In this document: positions 7,587 to 18,000 of the stretch, in pieces
Numbering within the stretch: the stretch's first letter is position 1
Layout: the number at the start of each line of letters is the position of its first letter
Assembly (NCBI GenBank): GCA_021647145.1
Contig: JAKIVF010000022.1
Span: 1 to 36,333 of the forward strand
Source: Methylococcaceae bacterium
GTDB lineage: Bacteria > Pseudomonadota > Gammaproteobacteria > Methylococcales > Methylomonadaceae
Direction: 5' to 3'
Length of the DNA: 36,333 nt
Translations under genes and position numbers: made by a program
Notes under the pieces: generated by a model
The model's database searches: none
What the model was told of the DNA's origin: nothing
The model's input: only the letters and a program-made list of their open reading frames with translations

Positions 7587-9374
7587 TTAACTTAAGAATT
7601 CTAAAAAAACTTTCGCTGGAACAGGTTTACTAAAATAGTAGCCTTGATATTCAAGACAATTAAGACTTTGAAGCACCATTAACTGTTCTTTTGTTTCAAC
7701 ACCTTCTGCCACCACATGCAAATCAAGGCTGCCTGCCATTGCTAAAATTGCTTTAACTATGGCCAAATTACTTGGCTCTGTAAGAATACTTCCAATAAAA
7801 GATTGGTCAATTTTTAATTCATCAATAGGAAAACGGTTTAGGTAACTTAATGATGAATAACCCGTTCCAAAGTCATCAATTGAAAGTTTTATTCCTTCTT
7901 CCTTTAATCGATACAAGACTTCTATATTTTCTTTAGCATTTTCCATAATGGCACTCTCTGTCAGCTCTAATTTTACGTGCTTAGGAGCTACTCCCGATTT
8001 ATTGAGTACATTTCTAACTGCTCCTACCACTCTTCCTTGTCGAAAACTTTGACTTGTGATATTTACTGAAATAGGAACAATTCTTTTACCCAACTTTAGC
8101 CATTCAACTAACTGTTCGCACGTTGTTTGAAATCCCCATTCATCAATTTCAGGTAAAAGATTAATATCTTCAGCCAATGGAATAAAAATACCGGGAGAGA
8201 CTAGACCAAGTTTTGGATGATTCCACCGCATTAATGCCTCTCCACCGATGAGCTGTCCAGTATGAACATTCACTTTGGGCTGGTAGTACATTTCCAATTC
8301 TCCCCGATCAGCGGCTTTACGCAAATCATTCGTCATTTTTAATCGAGCAACAGATTTGGTGTTTAACCCATCAGCATAAAATTGATAGCAATTACCGCCT
8401 TTCTGTTTAGCATGTGATAGAGCAATGTCTGCATGCTTAAGCAAGGAATTAATTTCATGCCCATCTCGAGGAAAAACAGCTATTCCAACACTGCATGTGA
8501 TATACAACTCATGTTGCTGAGGATGGAAAGCAGCTACTAATGATTGTAAAATTCTTTCTGCTATAGGCACAATATCATCAAGTTGTCTTAAACTTGGTAG
8601 TAACACTGCAAATTCATTACCTCCAATTCTAGACAAACCAGTTTGAGACAAATCTTCTCCAAACCTGCCGACTGTATCCCCGTATCTAAGACATTCTATT
8701 AAACGCCGCGCCACTTCTTGTAATAACACATCACCAACTTCTGGCCCTAGTGTATCGTTAATCTCTTTAAATCGATCTAAATCTAATTTTAAAACTGACC
8801 CTGAAAATCGCTCTTTCTTTGACTTATGTAAAGCCCAATCCAGATGATTAATAAATGTTTGTCGATTAGGTAAGTCAGTTAAAACATCAAAATGCGCCAA
8901 CCTGTCCTGATAAACTTTTGCAGCAAGGGTATTTCTAATTCGCAAGACTAATTCACTTGGGTCAACAGGTTTGCCTAAAAAATCATTAGCACCTAAACGC
9001 AATGCCTTCATTTTTGTTTCTGCATCTGTAGAAGATGTCAAAATAATAATTGGGGTATATTTAAGCTTTTTATCCGCACGGACTTGCTTTAAAATATCAA
9101 AGCCACTAACTTCTGGCATCATTAGATCAAGCAAAACAACATCTGGCTTTTCAGAAGCAATTAAGTCGAATGCTTTTACCGAGTCATCAATGGTAATAAA
9201 ATGCTCATAGCCCACCTCTTCTAGAAATATTTTAACCATTTCAGAATTAATAGGCTCATCATCAACCATCATGATTTTAGCACCCGTTAAATTATCAAAC
9301 TGGCTTTCCTGATCTGCAGACAGTTCATTCTGATCTATTTCAGATGAATTAAGATTATTAGAGAGTGTATTCAT
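7587..9374 (-). CDS. Response regulator with GGDEF and EAL domains (cyclic-di-GMP turnover)
   Basis: A 595-residue protein counted from ATG at 9374; a TTG nine bases upstream is a less likely start. The receiver domain (about 33-150) has acidic residues Asp38/Asp39, phospho-acceptor Asp83 in LLDLMMP, and Lys135. The GGDEF domain (about 160-335) has GGNEF at 251-255 in place of GG(D/E)EF and no RxxD inhibitory site, so cyclase activity is doubtful. The EAL domain (about 347-592) keeps EALMRW (379-384), ELTES, DDFGTGYSSL and VVAEGVET, so it should be an active c-di-GMP phosphodiesterase. It is the last gene after the surface protein and the hybrid kinase, all on one strand. The kinase's receiver/HPt relay could phosphorylate Asp83; that link is inferred from position only. 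Confidence 0.92.
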   Translation of the reverse strand: MNTLSNNLNSSEIDQNELSADQESQFDNLTGAKIMMVDDEPINSEMVKIFLEEVGYEHFITIDDSVKAFDLIASEKPDVVLLDLMMPEVSGFDILKQVRADKKLKYTPIIILTSSTDAETKMKALRLGANDFLGKPVDPSELVLRIRNTLAAKVYQDRLAHFDVLTDLPNRQTFINHLDWALHKSKKERFSGSVLKLDLDRFKEINDTLGPEVGDVLLQEVARRLIECLRYGDTVGRFGEDLSQTGLSRIGGNEFAVLLPSLRQLDDIVPIAERILQSLVAAFHPQQHELYITCSVGIAVFPRDGHEINSLLKHADIALSHAKQKGGNCYQFYADGLNTKSVARLKMTNDLRKAADRGELEMYYQPKVNVHTGQLIGGEALMRWNHPKLGLVSPGIFIPLAEDINLLPEIDEWGFQTTCEQLVEWLKLGKRIVPISVNITSQSFRQGRVVGAVRNVLNKSGVAPKHVKLELTESAIMENAKENIEVLYRLKEEGIKLSIDDFGTGYSSLSYLNRFPIDELKIDQSFIGSILTEPSNLAIVKAILAMAGSLDLHVVAEGVETKEQLMVLQSLNCLEYQGYYFSKPVPAKVFLEFLS

Positions 9375-9518
9375 ACAAATCAATCTTTCTTTTCTTTAAG
9401 GTTTATTTATTCATCAGCTTAAACATCCGTAATAGCATAGCTATGTGAGCTGTTATTTTTAAGTAAACAGTCCAACTACTACTATTAATTGTAGCTGGCA
9501 ATTCAATTTATGCTGGAT

Positions 9519-12020
9519 TTAATCTACATTTTCAGCGACAACCAGTCTTTCACTCAATTGCTGAATGTTAATGATGACCTCATCACAACCACTTCTACTT
9601 TCTTCCCTGGCAAAATCTTCTAATGAAGCTGCTGGCTCGGTAAACACATCGTAGCCTACTGTGCCACCCGCTCCTTTTAACCAGTGTCCAAGGTTGATTA
9701 GAGCATCAAAATCTTTTTCATGCAGTGCCTGCTGCATTGCTAAAACTTGTTCCTCAACACGCGAAATAAACGTTACAATAACTGGATGAAATTTTGGAAT
9801 AGTGCCCAGTCTAGAATAAATGGGTTCAACTTTGTCCTGGCTTGTGGTGATGTTTTCATCATCAACAGATACCCCTTCATGAAATGGCTCATTAGTCATA
9901 TTTGAATTTTGATCACATTGTTTGGCATCTAGCTCTTTTGCCAACAAATTAATGAGTTTGTCGATTTCTATCGGTTTAGCTTGATAGCCGGAATACCCAG
10001 CGGCAAAACATTCTTCTTCAAACCCTTTCATGGCATGGGCTGTTAAAGCAACAACCGGACATTTCAAACCACCTTCTCGCATTTTTTTAACCGCTGTAAA
10101 ACCATCCATAACCGGCATTTGCACATCCATTAAAATAATATCAAAAGATGTTTCTAATGCCTTATCTAACGCTTCTTTTCCATTAATTGCGGTTTCTACA
10201 TTAAGCCCAATATCATTTAACACTAGCTCCAGCAATTCTCTATTTTCATTACCATCATCAACAACCAAAACCCGGGAAGCAGGAAACTCCCAAAATTTTT
10301 GAATCTGTTGTTTTGTTTGTTTCACATTGCTAAGAACAACTTCCGGCTCTAAAAATCGTACATCTTCAAGTGACCCTGGATTAATAAAGACAGAAAAAAT
10401 ACTCCCCTTTCCCGGCTCACTGGTCACGGTAATATCGCCACCCAGAGCTTTAGCAAATTTATTACTGATTGCAAGCCCTAAACCTGTCCCACCAAATCTT
10501 CTAGTAACCGTGCTATCTGCCTGAACAAAGGGATCAAAAATAGCACCCAGACTTTCTTTTTCCATCCCAATTCCAGTATCAGTAATATCAATCCTGATTT
10601 TTGGTTCGTCTCCTAACAACGTTTTAAGACAAACGGTTACTCCCCCTTTATCTGTAAATTTAATTGCATTGCCAATCAGGTTAGTTACTATTTGACGCAA
10701 TCGAGAAGGGTCTGATTTGATTGTCTCTGGAATTTTCCCTTCAACTTTAAAATCCAAATAAATATCTTTTTCTCTTGCGCGAACGGACAATACATTGACC
10801 ACATCACTAATCACTTCTTGCGGTACACACTCAATTTTTTCAACTTCAAGATGCCCAGCTTCAACTTTAGATAAATCAAGAATATCGTTTATCAATCCTA
10901 AAAGATGCTGACCACTCGAATGAATTGTTTCTAAATGCTTTTTTGAGTCTGTTTTATCACCACCATATCCCCGCTGTAATACTTCGGTAAAACCAAGAAT
11001 TGCATTCATTGGAGTACGAATTTCATGACTCATGTTGGCAAGAAATTCACTTTTCGCCCTGTTAGCTGATTCTGCCTGATTTTTAGATTTTCGTAACTCA
11101 ATTTCCTTTTTTTCAAGCTCTGTCACATCCTGAAAACTAATTAAAACGCCATTACTTTTATTGCCATCACTTAACACTAAAGAACAGTTGACAATAAAGG
11201 TTCGTTTTATTCCCTGAGCGTCCATTAAATAAATCATGCGATTTCTAATATCAGTATTATTTTTAATCGCATCTAACCAAGGAAAACTAATAGCCTGCTC
11301 ATCTTCTTTATCATTTTTTGACCAGTTTAAAGTTGTTGCGTTTAGACCAACAAGTTCGTCAGGTGTTTTTCCAACTACATTTGCAAACGCCTCATTTGCT
11401 AACACTATATATTCATTTGGATCGACAACAAGCAACCCTTCCGTTAACGTATCTAATGCCGAACGTACACGACCAGGCACTGCACGAGACGGGTCTAGCT
11501 GCCTTAGCATCTTGGAAAGATAAAAATAAAACGAAATAAAACTACTGATTGCTATAAAAGCGATTAATTGAAATTTGTTTGAAAAAATTACGCCCCGCCA
11601 TCCTTTTTCAGAAAGCTCTCTATATTTAAGCTCTATCACTCCCCATTTTTTCTTATCTGACCAAAGAGGAACGAGTAGTTGAGAGTCTGTTGAGTAATCG
11701 TCCTCTAATTGCTCCCAAAGTTGCTCATGATTATTAATTGAAACAATTAATTTTCCAGTTTTATATCTGATAGCCGCTGATTGAATATCATCATTTCGGG
11801 TAACAATCATTTCTAAATTCCCTTTTAATCGATGAAGATCCTTTTGGGAAATTAAAGCTGAACTATTTACTGCAATTGCTTCAGCTAGTGATGCACGACT
11901 ATTTCTGATCTCTACAGCTTGATCCGGGATCAGTTCTAAATATAGAGCAGATAACAATAAACTAACAACAATAAATGCCTGTCCCATTGCTATATGAAAT
12001 TTTGCTGACAAACCTTTCAT
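9519..12020 (-). CDS. Membrane hybrid sensor histidine kinase (PAS, HisKA, HATPase, receiver, HPt)
   Basis: An 833-residue phosphorelay sensor. A transmembrane helix near 12-30 and another at about 150-168 flank a periplasmic sensing region of roughly 120 residues. A cytoplasmic PAS domain (about 185-300) is followed by HisKA with His332 in FLANMSHEIRTPMNAILGFT. The ATPase domain has the N-box NLIGNAIKF (447-455), DTGIGM, and the G2 box GGTGLGLAIS (510-519). The receiver domain (about 582-697) carries Asp632 in LMDVQMPVMDG and Lys682. The C-terminal HPt domain has His779 in LGHWLKGAGG. All relay residues are present, so it should be active. It lies 59 nt after the giant surface protein gene and 144 nt before the receiver-GGDEF-EAL gene. 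Whether it senses the surface protein, its ligand or something else cannot be told. Confidence 0.93.
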   Translation of the reverse strand: MKGLSAKFHIAMGQAFIVVSLLLSALYLELIPDQAVEIRNSRASLAEAIAVNSSALISQKDLHRLKGNLEMIVTRNDDIQSAAIRYKTGKLIVSINNHEQLWEQLEDDYSTDSQLLVPLWSDKKKWGVIELKYRELSEKGWRGVIFSNKFQLIAFIAISSFISFYFYLSKMLRQLDPSRAVPGRVRSALDTLTEGLLVVDPNEYIVLANEAFANVVGKTPDELVGLNATTLNWSKNDKEDEQAISFPWLDAIKNNTDIRNRMIYLMDAQGIKRTFIVNCSLVLSDGNKSNGVLISFQDVTELEKKEIELRKSKNQAESANRAKSEFLANMSHEIRTPMNAILGFTEVLQRGYGGDKTDSKKHLETIHSSGQHLLGLINDILDLSKVEAGHLEVEKIECVPQEVISDVVNVLSVRAREKDIYLDFKVEGKIPETIKSDPSRLRQIVTNLIGNAIKFTDKGGVTVCLKTLLGDEPKIRIDITDTGIGMEKESLGAIFDPFVQADSTVTRRFGGTGLGLAISNKFAKALGGDITVTSEPGKGSIFSVFINPGSLEDVRFLEPEVVLSNVKQTKQQIQKFWEFPASRVLVVDDGNENRELLELVLNDIGLNVETAINGKEALDKALETSFDIILMDVQMPVMDGFTAVKKMREGGLKCPVVALTAHAMKGFEEECFAAGYSGYQAKPIEIDKLINLLAKELDAKQCDQNSNMTNEPFHEGVSVDDENITTSQDKVEPIYSRLGTIPKFHPVIVTFISRVEEQVLAMQQALHEKDFDALINLGHWLKGAGGTVGYDVFTEPAASLEDFAREESRSGCDEVIINIQQLSERLVVAENVD

Positions 12021-12079
12021 CGTACGTCCTTTTTAGAAAAATAAATCGTTCTCATTTTATCAACCTGTAATAGTTCATC

Positions 12080-15000
12080 TTAATTACTTGGTGGTATAGA
12101 AGTTTGAACTTTCGCTTTAACAACTGCGCTTCCTTTTTTAATTAAAGATGCTAGTGTGTCACCATTTTCATCATTATCAAGCGCCCCATTAAGGCTTGAA
12201 ATTACTGGAAGTGGATCAATCATTCTCCAGGCAGGTAATGTTGAAAGCACACTACTTAAAAGCACACCTCCACGCACCAGCCAAATAACATAGCCAATAG
12301 ACAACCCAGTAGTTAGCGTGATACTTGAACCAACGATGGTTTTTTCAAAATGAGTGTTTTCCTGTATTTGCTCACGAAGCTCATCCAGCCTTTCGGAAAA
12401 ACCACTCTCCTCTATTAAGGTTTTCAGCACATTTGCCTCAATATCAAAATATGAAAACTGAGGTGACAGGACATTATTTATAATTTGAGCTTTTGCTTTA
12501 ATTATAATATTTTTAGATGTCCAACTATTTTCACTATTTTTTGAAGTAGAGAATGAAAATTTTTCTTGTATTGTTTCCGCCTCTACCCCCAGTATTTCTA
12601 GCTCTGCAGCACCTTGCCCTTTATTAATCCCTTTATTTTCCGTATTTTCAATTACAGTATTGTTTTCTGTTGTTGCTTGCTCTGAATTTTCTGGTTCATT
12701 AAGCTCAGAGATAGAACCTGTTTCATTCTTTGTTAAATTTGTAACATCTTCTGTAGGTATTTCTGTAAAAACTGAAAAAACAAACGCATCTTGTTTTTCT
12801 AGTTCTGCCTCTGTTTTTGATATTGAAGTATCTGGAATAATGCTTCGAATCTCTATAAGTACAACAGATGTATCGGTAAGCCCTTGACTATCAGTTACTT
12901 GAACCACAAGAGAAACACTGGAATTATCCTGATTAATAAGTAATTCCGGATTACTAACAATTAACTGCCCCATATTATCAATACTAAAAGCATCTGATAA
13001 ATTACCCTCTATAATGCTATAAGAAAAAGTTTCATTAGCATCGGGGTCATTTGCAACTAAAGTTGTAACTATAGCTCCCGCATTACTTTGTTCTTCAATA
13101 GAAACAGATTGATTTGACAACTCGGGTGCTTCTGCCGCATTTTCAATTTGTATAGAGACAGGTTGAGAAAAAGTACCGCCATTTCCATCATCAACAGTAA
13201 TCTCGATTTTGTAAACATTTTCAGCATTTGAGTCACTAGGGGTTTCAAAATCTGGTGCTGTTTTAAATGATAGCTCTCCCGTTTCATTATCTAATAAAAA
13301 TAATGCTCTATCTGCTCCCCCAGAAAGAAAATAGCTTAATTTTTGAACGGGTTGATCTTTATCTTCTGCAATAACCGTTGCTATATTGCTAATATTTTCT
13401 TCAAGGGTAAATAAATTACTTGATGTAATGACAGGCAATTCGTTTAGATTATTAACCTTAACAATAAAGGTTTCATTATGGCCTGCTCCTTTTGAATCGA
13501 TTGCGCTAACGGTTACTTGATACGATGATTGCTTTTCAAAATCAAGCACACCATCATTAAGAAACAACTCATTGTTAGCACTACCTCCAATAAAGAACTT
13601 TTCTTGGTCAGCACCACCATTAATTTGATAACTATGAGCGTTTTCGTCAGAAGACGTTAGCACTCCTATTGTAATACCAGTACTAGAATCAACATGCTCA
13701 TCAATTCGATTATTGGACAAAAAAATTGAATTAGAAAGTTCTTTAATTTCCGTTAAATTAAGACTGATTGTGGCTGTATCTGTTAAGTTTCCATCACTCA
13801 CTTGAACCGTCAAATTAAAAACAGGGGTGGTTTCATAATCCAGCTGATTGCTGTCATTCACTGTAATTTCACCGGTGCTACTGTTGATGGCAAAGGCATT
13901 GTTGGTATTGCCTGCGGTGATTGAATAAATCAGAGTATCACTGTCTGTATCACTGGCTGTCACTGTCCCGACCACACTATTATCGGCACTGTTTTCTAGC
14001 AATGAAAAACTTTGATCATTTATTACCGGAGATTCATTGATATCGGTGACATTAAGACTGATTGCGGCTGTATCTGTTAAGTTTCCATCACTCACTTGAA
14101 CCGTCAAATTAAAAACAGGAGTGGTTTCATAATCCAGCTGATTGCCATCATTCACTGTAATTTCGCCAGTGCTACTGTTGATGGCAAAGGCATTGTTGGT
14201 ATTGCCTGCAGTGATTGAATAAATCAGAGTATCACCGTCTGTATCACTGGCTATCACTGTCCCGACCACACTATTATCGGCACTGTTTTCAAGCAGTGAA
14301 AAGCTTTGATCAGTAATAACAGGCGTTTGATTTGCATTAATAACCTTCACTTGCTGTTCAGGTACAAATGCCATGAAAACCGGTTTAGTCAGCGTACTAT
14401 TAGTTCCATCTATAAAAATTTCACCTACTCCCTGTACTTCAAGCTCACCTGTTGTTCCATTAACAACCATCTTAAAACGAATAATATCGCCAAAATCATA
14501 GTCACTTATGTAAAGATTACCATCAGGCCCAAAGGCTAGTCCCTCTGGCTTTCCTCCGGAGGGAAGCGTAGCAATTACATCCAGACTCAAACTTTCAGGA
14601 TTAAAACGAAATATATCATTGCTTCCTGCACTTGTAAGATAGAGCTTCCCATCAGGCCCAAATGCCATTTGTTCAGGAGAGTTTAATCCCCCAAGTCCAT
14701 CGCTTATAAATACTGATGCTGTATATGATCTATCAGTATTCAGAGCAAGGCGCTGCACATTATGATCAGCATAACTACTAACATATAAATCACTATTTGG
14801 ACCAAAAATTAGTCCGTAGGGGCCATTAAACGCGGCATCAGAAACTATCTCTGTTTTCGTATATGAATCATCACTCGTATTATGCGTTAATTTATATATT
14901 TTATTTTGTGCCATACTAGCAATAAGAAGATTACCATCTGAATCAAAAGCAAGACCACCGGCCTCACCGAACCCACCCATAATGACTTTTGATGCCCCTC

Positions 15001-18000
15001 CATCTGTATTATAACGATACACATTCCCAGATAATTCTCCACTCCCATACCAGTTCCCATCAGGCCCTACTATAACGGCCACTGATTTATCAAGATCACT
15101 CGTGCCAATAGCAGGATCCAAAAATTCTCCTGTCTCAGAAAAGTGAAAGATGCCACCCGTGCCAGTGTAATCAGTTACCAACAAATCATTTTGCAGGTGA
15201 ATCCCATCCTCATCAATTGCTGATACCAGAATATTATTGGTAAACCCACCGTTAGTGTAAGTATGTGTTACTGAAGATGGGTTTCCAGCATAGGTTTCTA
15301 TTGCTCCATCTCCCCAGTTAATCGTCCAACTGCTAATCATATCTGCTCCTGGGTCAACAGCTGATAAATTTAACGTGTAAACACCCCCTTGGGCAACGGT
15401 TGCTGCACCTGTTGTACTTAAAGTAGGGGCTGTATTTTTCACCGTGAGGGTCGTTGTTGCGGTAGCTATCCCCCCACGACCATCTTTTACCTGTAACCCT
15501 ATGATATAGCTACCCTCGTCAGCTATCCCTTTACCTTGCAATGCAGCCCAACTAATTATTGGATTAACACCCACAACATCTCCATAGACCAAATCATTAT
15601 CAAGATCCCATAAATACGTCAACGTATCAGAATCAGGGTCTGATGAGCTTGCCCCATTAAGTGTAACTGAATCACCTTCGTTAATCACATAAGGTGTGCC
15701 AGCACTAGCATCAGCTGTTGGTAAAGAATTAGGGCTTCCTGTATTAAATTGACGTGCAAAAACGCCATTACTATCACCTGGCCCATTACCACTCCAAACG
15801 GCAACATAATTATTCAGATCAAGCATGGCCACAGAGGCCATATGCTGATTGCCTAAATTGGTTTCATTAATTTGGAATGCGGCTTCTAGTGCATTCTGAC
15901 TGGAATCATATCGACGTGCAAAAATACCTTGGCCTTCACCATCACCATCACTTTCATAAATTAGGATAAAGTTACCATTCAAATCTTTAGCTATCGAGTG
16001 TGCGGTATCGCTACTACTACCTACTTTAGTAGCAATGGCTTTTGCACTTCCATCATCACTGTAATGTTTAACCCATACCCCTTTAAGTATTTCAGAACGA
16101 TAGGCTATTAAGAACTCACCCGATTCTTGTATTGCTACGACTGGATATTTCTCTACCCCAAAACCAAAATTAAGAGGATTAATATTTATCTGGGATCCTC
16201 GCAAACTTCCATTTGAATTGAATCGTTGGACATAAGGTTTATCACCTTTTTGCCAGGCAATAACAAATTTACCTTCACTGTTGATATCTACTGCTGGATT
16301 TAGTTGATTCGTCCCTGAAGCTACAGTAATTAACGATGTTTGAACTTCATTTCCTGTTGTAGCTGAGGTCATATCAAAGAGCCTAGCATATACCCCCTCA
16401 CTCCCTACTTCATCACTTTGCCATGTAATGACCATATTCCCCTGACTATTAAGTGCCACGGATACACTATGTTGATTACCCGTAATATTCCCTGAATTAA
16501 CCAGAACATCGCCTACATCAATAGCAGAACCATTAGCATTAAATCGCTTGAAATAGACTTGCTGATCATTTCCATCTTGGCTATCGCCAGTCCAAGTAAT
16601 AACAAATTGACCCGATGCATCTGACGCTACCGACGCCCATTGTTGTTCGCCTATTGATGTAGTGTTTACTTGAAAAGCTGCTGTCTTTATTGTTCCATCA
16701 GCACGATACTGTTGGGCAAAAACATCAGATAAGCCACCTGCACTTTCAACCTCTGTCCAGACCACAACATAATCACCATTGCTGGCAACTGCAACAGACT
16801 GCTGGCTGCCTCGGGTTGCTCCACTAGTTATTTGTACATTCGCTGTATTTTGGTTAACCAAAAATTCTGATTTTGTATCAAGATCATTGCTATAAGCAAC
16901 CTGAAAATTATCAACAAAAAACTTATCTCCATTTTCGGTCAAGCCAGAAGAAATGAATTTAATTTGTGTATTACTAGCAATATAATTACTAATATCATAA
17001 TTGGCATAATTTAATGAAGTATCATTTGCACTACCTTGCCAACTATCAAGTGTGTACCAATTCCCCCCCCCATCTATAGAGATGGAAAGGGTAATAGAGT
17101 CTAAAGCATCATCAAGGCCAATTCTTGCATATTCAAAACTAAGAGTGGCATTAGATGCCCCAGACAAATCAACTTCTCTTTGAGCACCATTATTGAAATT
17201 ACTGATACTCAAGCCTTGTTCTCCCAGTTCTGTCGAAACAATTAGCTTTCCAGCGTTTGCACCATTTGTTTCACCAAGTTCTATCCATGGATTCCCTGTC
17301 CAATCTATTGAACCATTAGTATTTTCAAAACTTATCGTATCAAATTCATCTCGATAAGTTTGATAAGCCAGCAATCCATCCCAGGATTGCTGGGTTTTCT
17401 CACTAATAGCAATTTCAGTTTCAATCACTCCCGTAGAAAATTCCAGCTCCCAATCACCACCCTGGGCTGTGCTACCTGTATCATCAACACTAGCAGCAAC
17501 ATCAGCCCCTGTTAGTAGACTCAATTTTGTAGTTAAATTTTCTCCTGCTTCATTTCCAACCAGTTCACAACCATAAAATAATATATCAGCATTTTTCTCT
17601 AAAGAATTTTGCCATAGAGAAATTTGAGTATCGTATTGGCTTAAATTTTCTGAATTAAGTTGAATATTACCTAAGGAGACTGAACCTTGTGTTCCATGAG
17701 AGAGAATATGTATCGCATCTACATCTCCATAATTTTGCAACTCATTGGTAATTTGCTCAATCCCATTTTTTCCACTATCTAATATAAAAACTGAAAAAAT
17801 TCTAGAACCGTTACCTTGAGAATTCAAATCATCAATCAATTGCTCATAGTTTTCTACACCAGCATCAACAAAGACTAATTCATGCCGAATTTCTATATTA
17901 GTTGATGATATATCGTCTGGAATGGTACTGCTTGAGTTATTGTTGTATAACTCACTCACATGATCGACTACTAATGTTTCTACTTGAGGAGGTTCAAAAT

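Noticed and set aside
13757..14312. CRISPR-like or mobile repeat
   Set aside because: The repeats are in-frame coding units of cadherin domains, not spaced short repeats.
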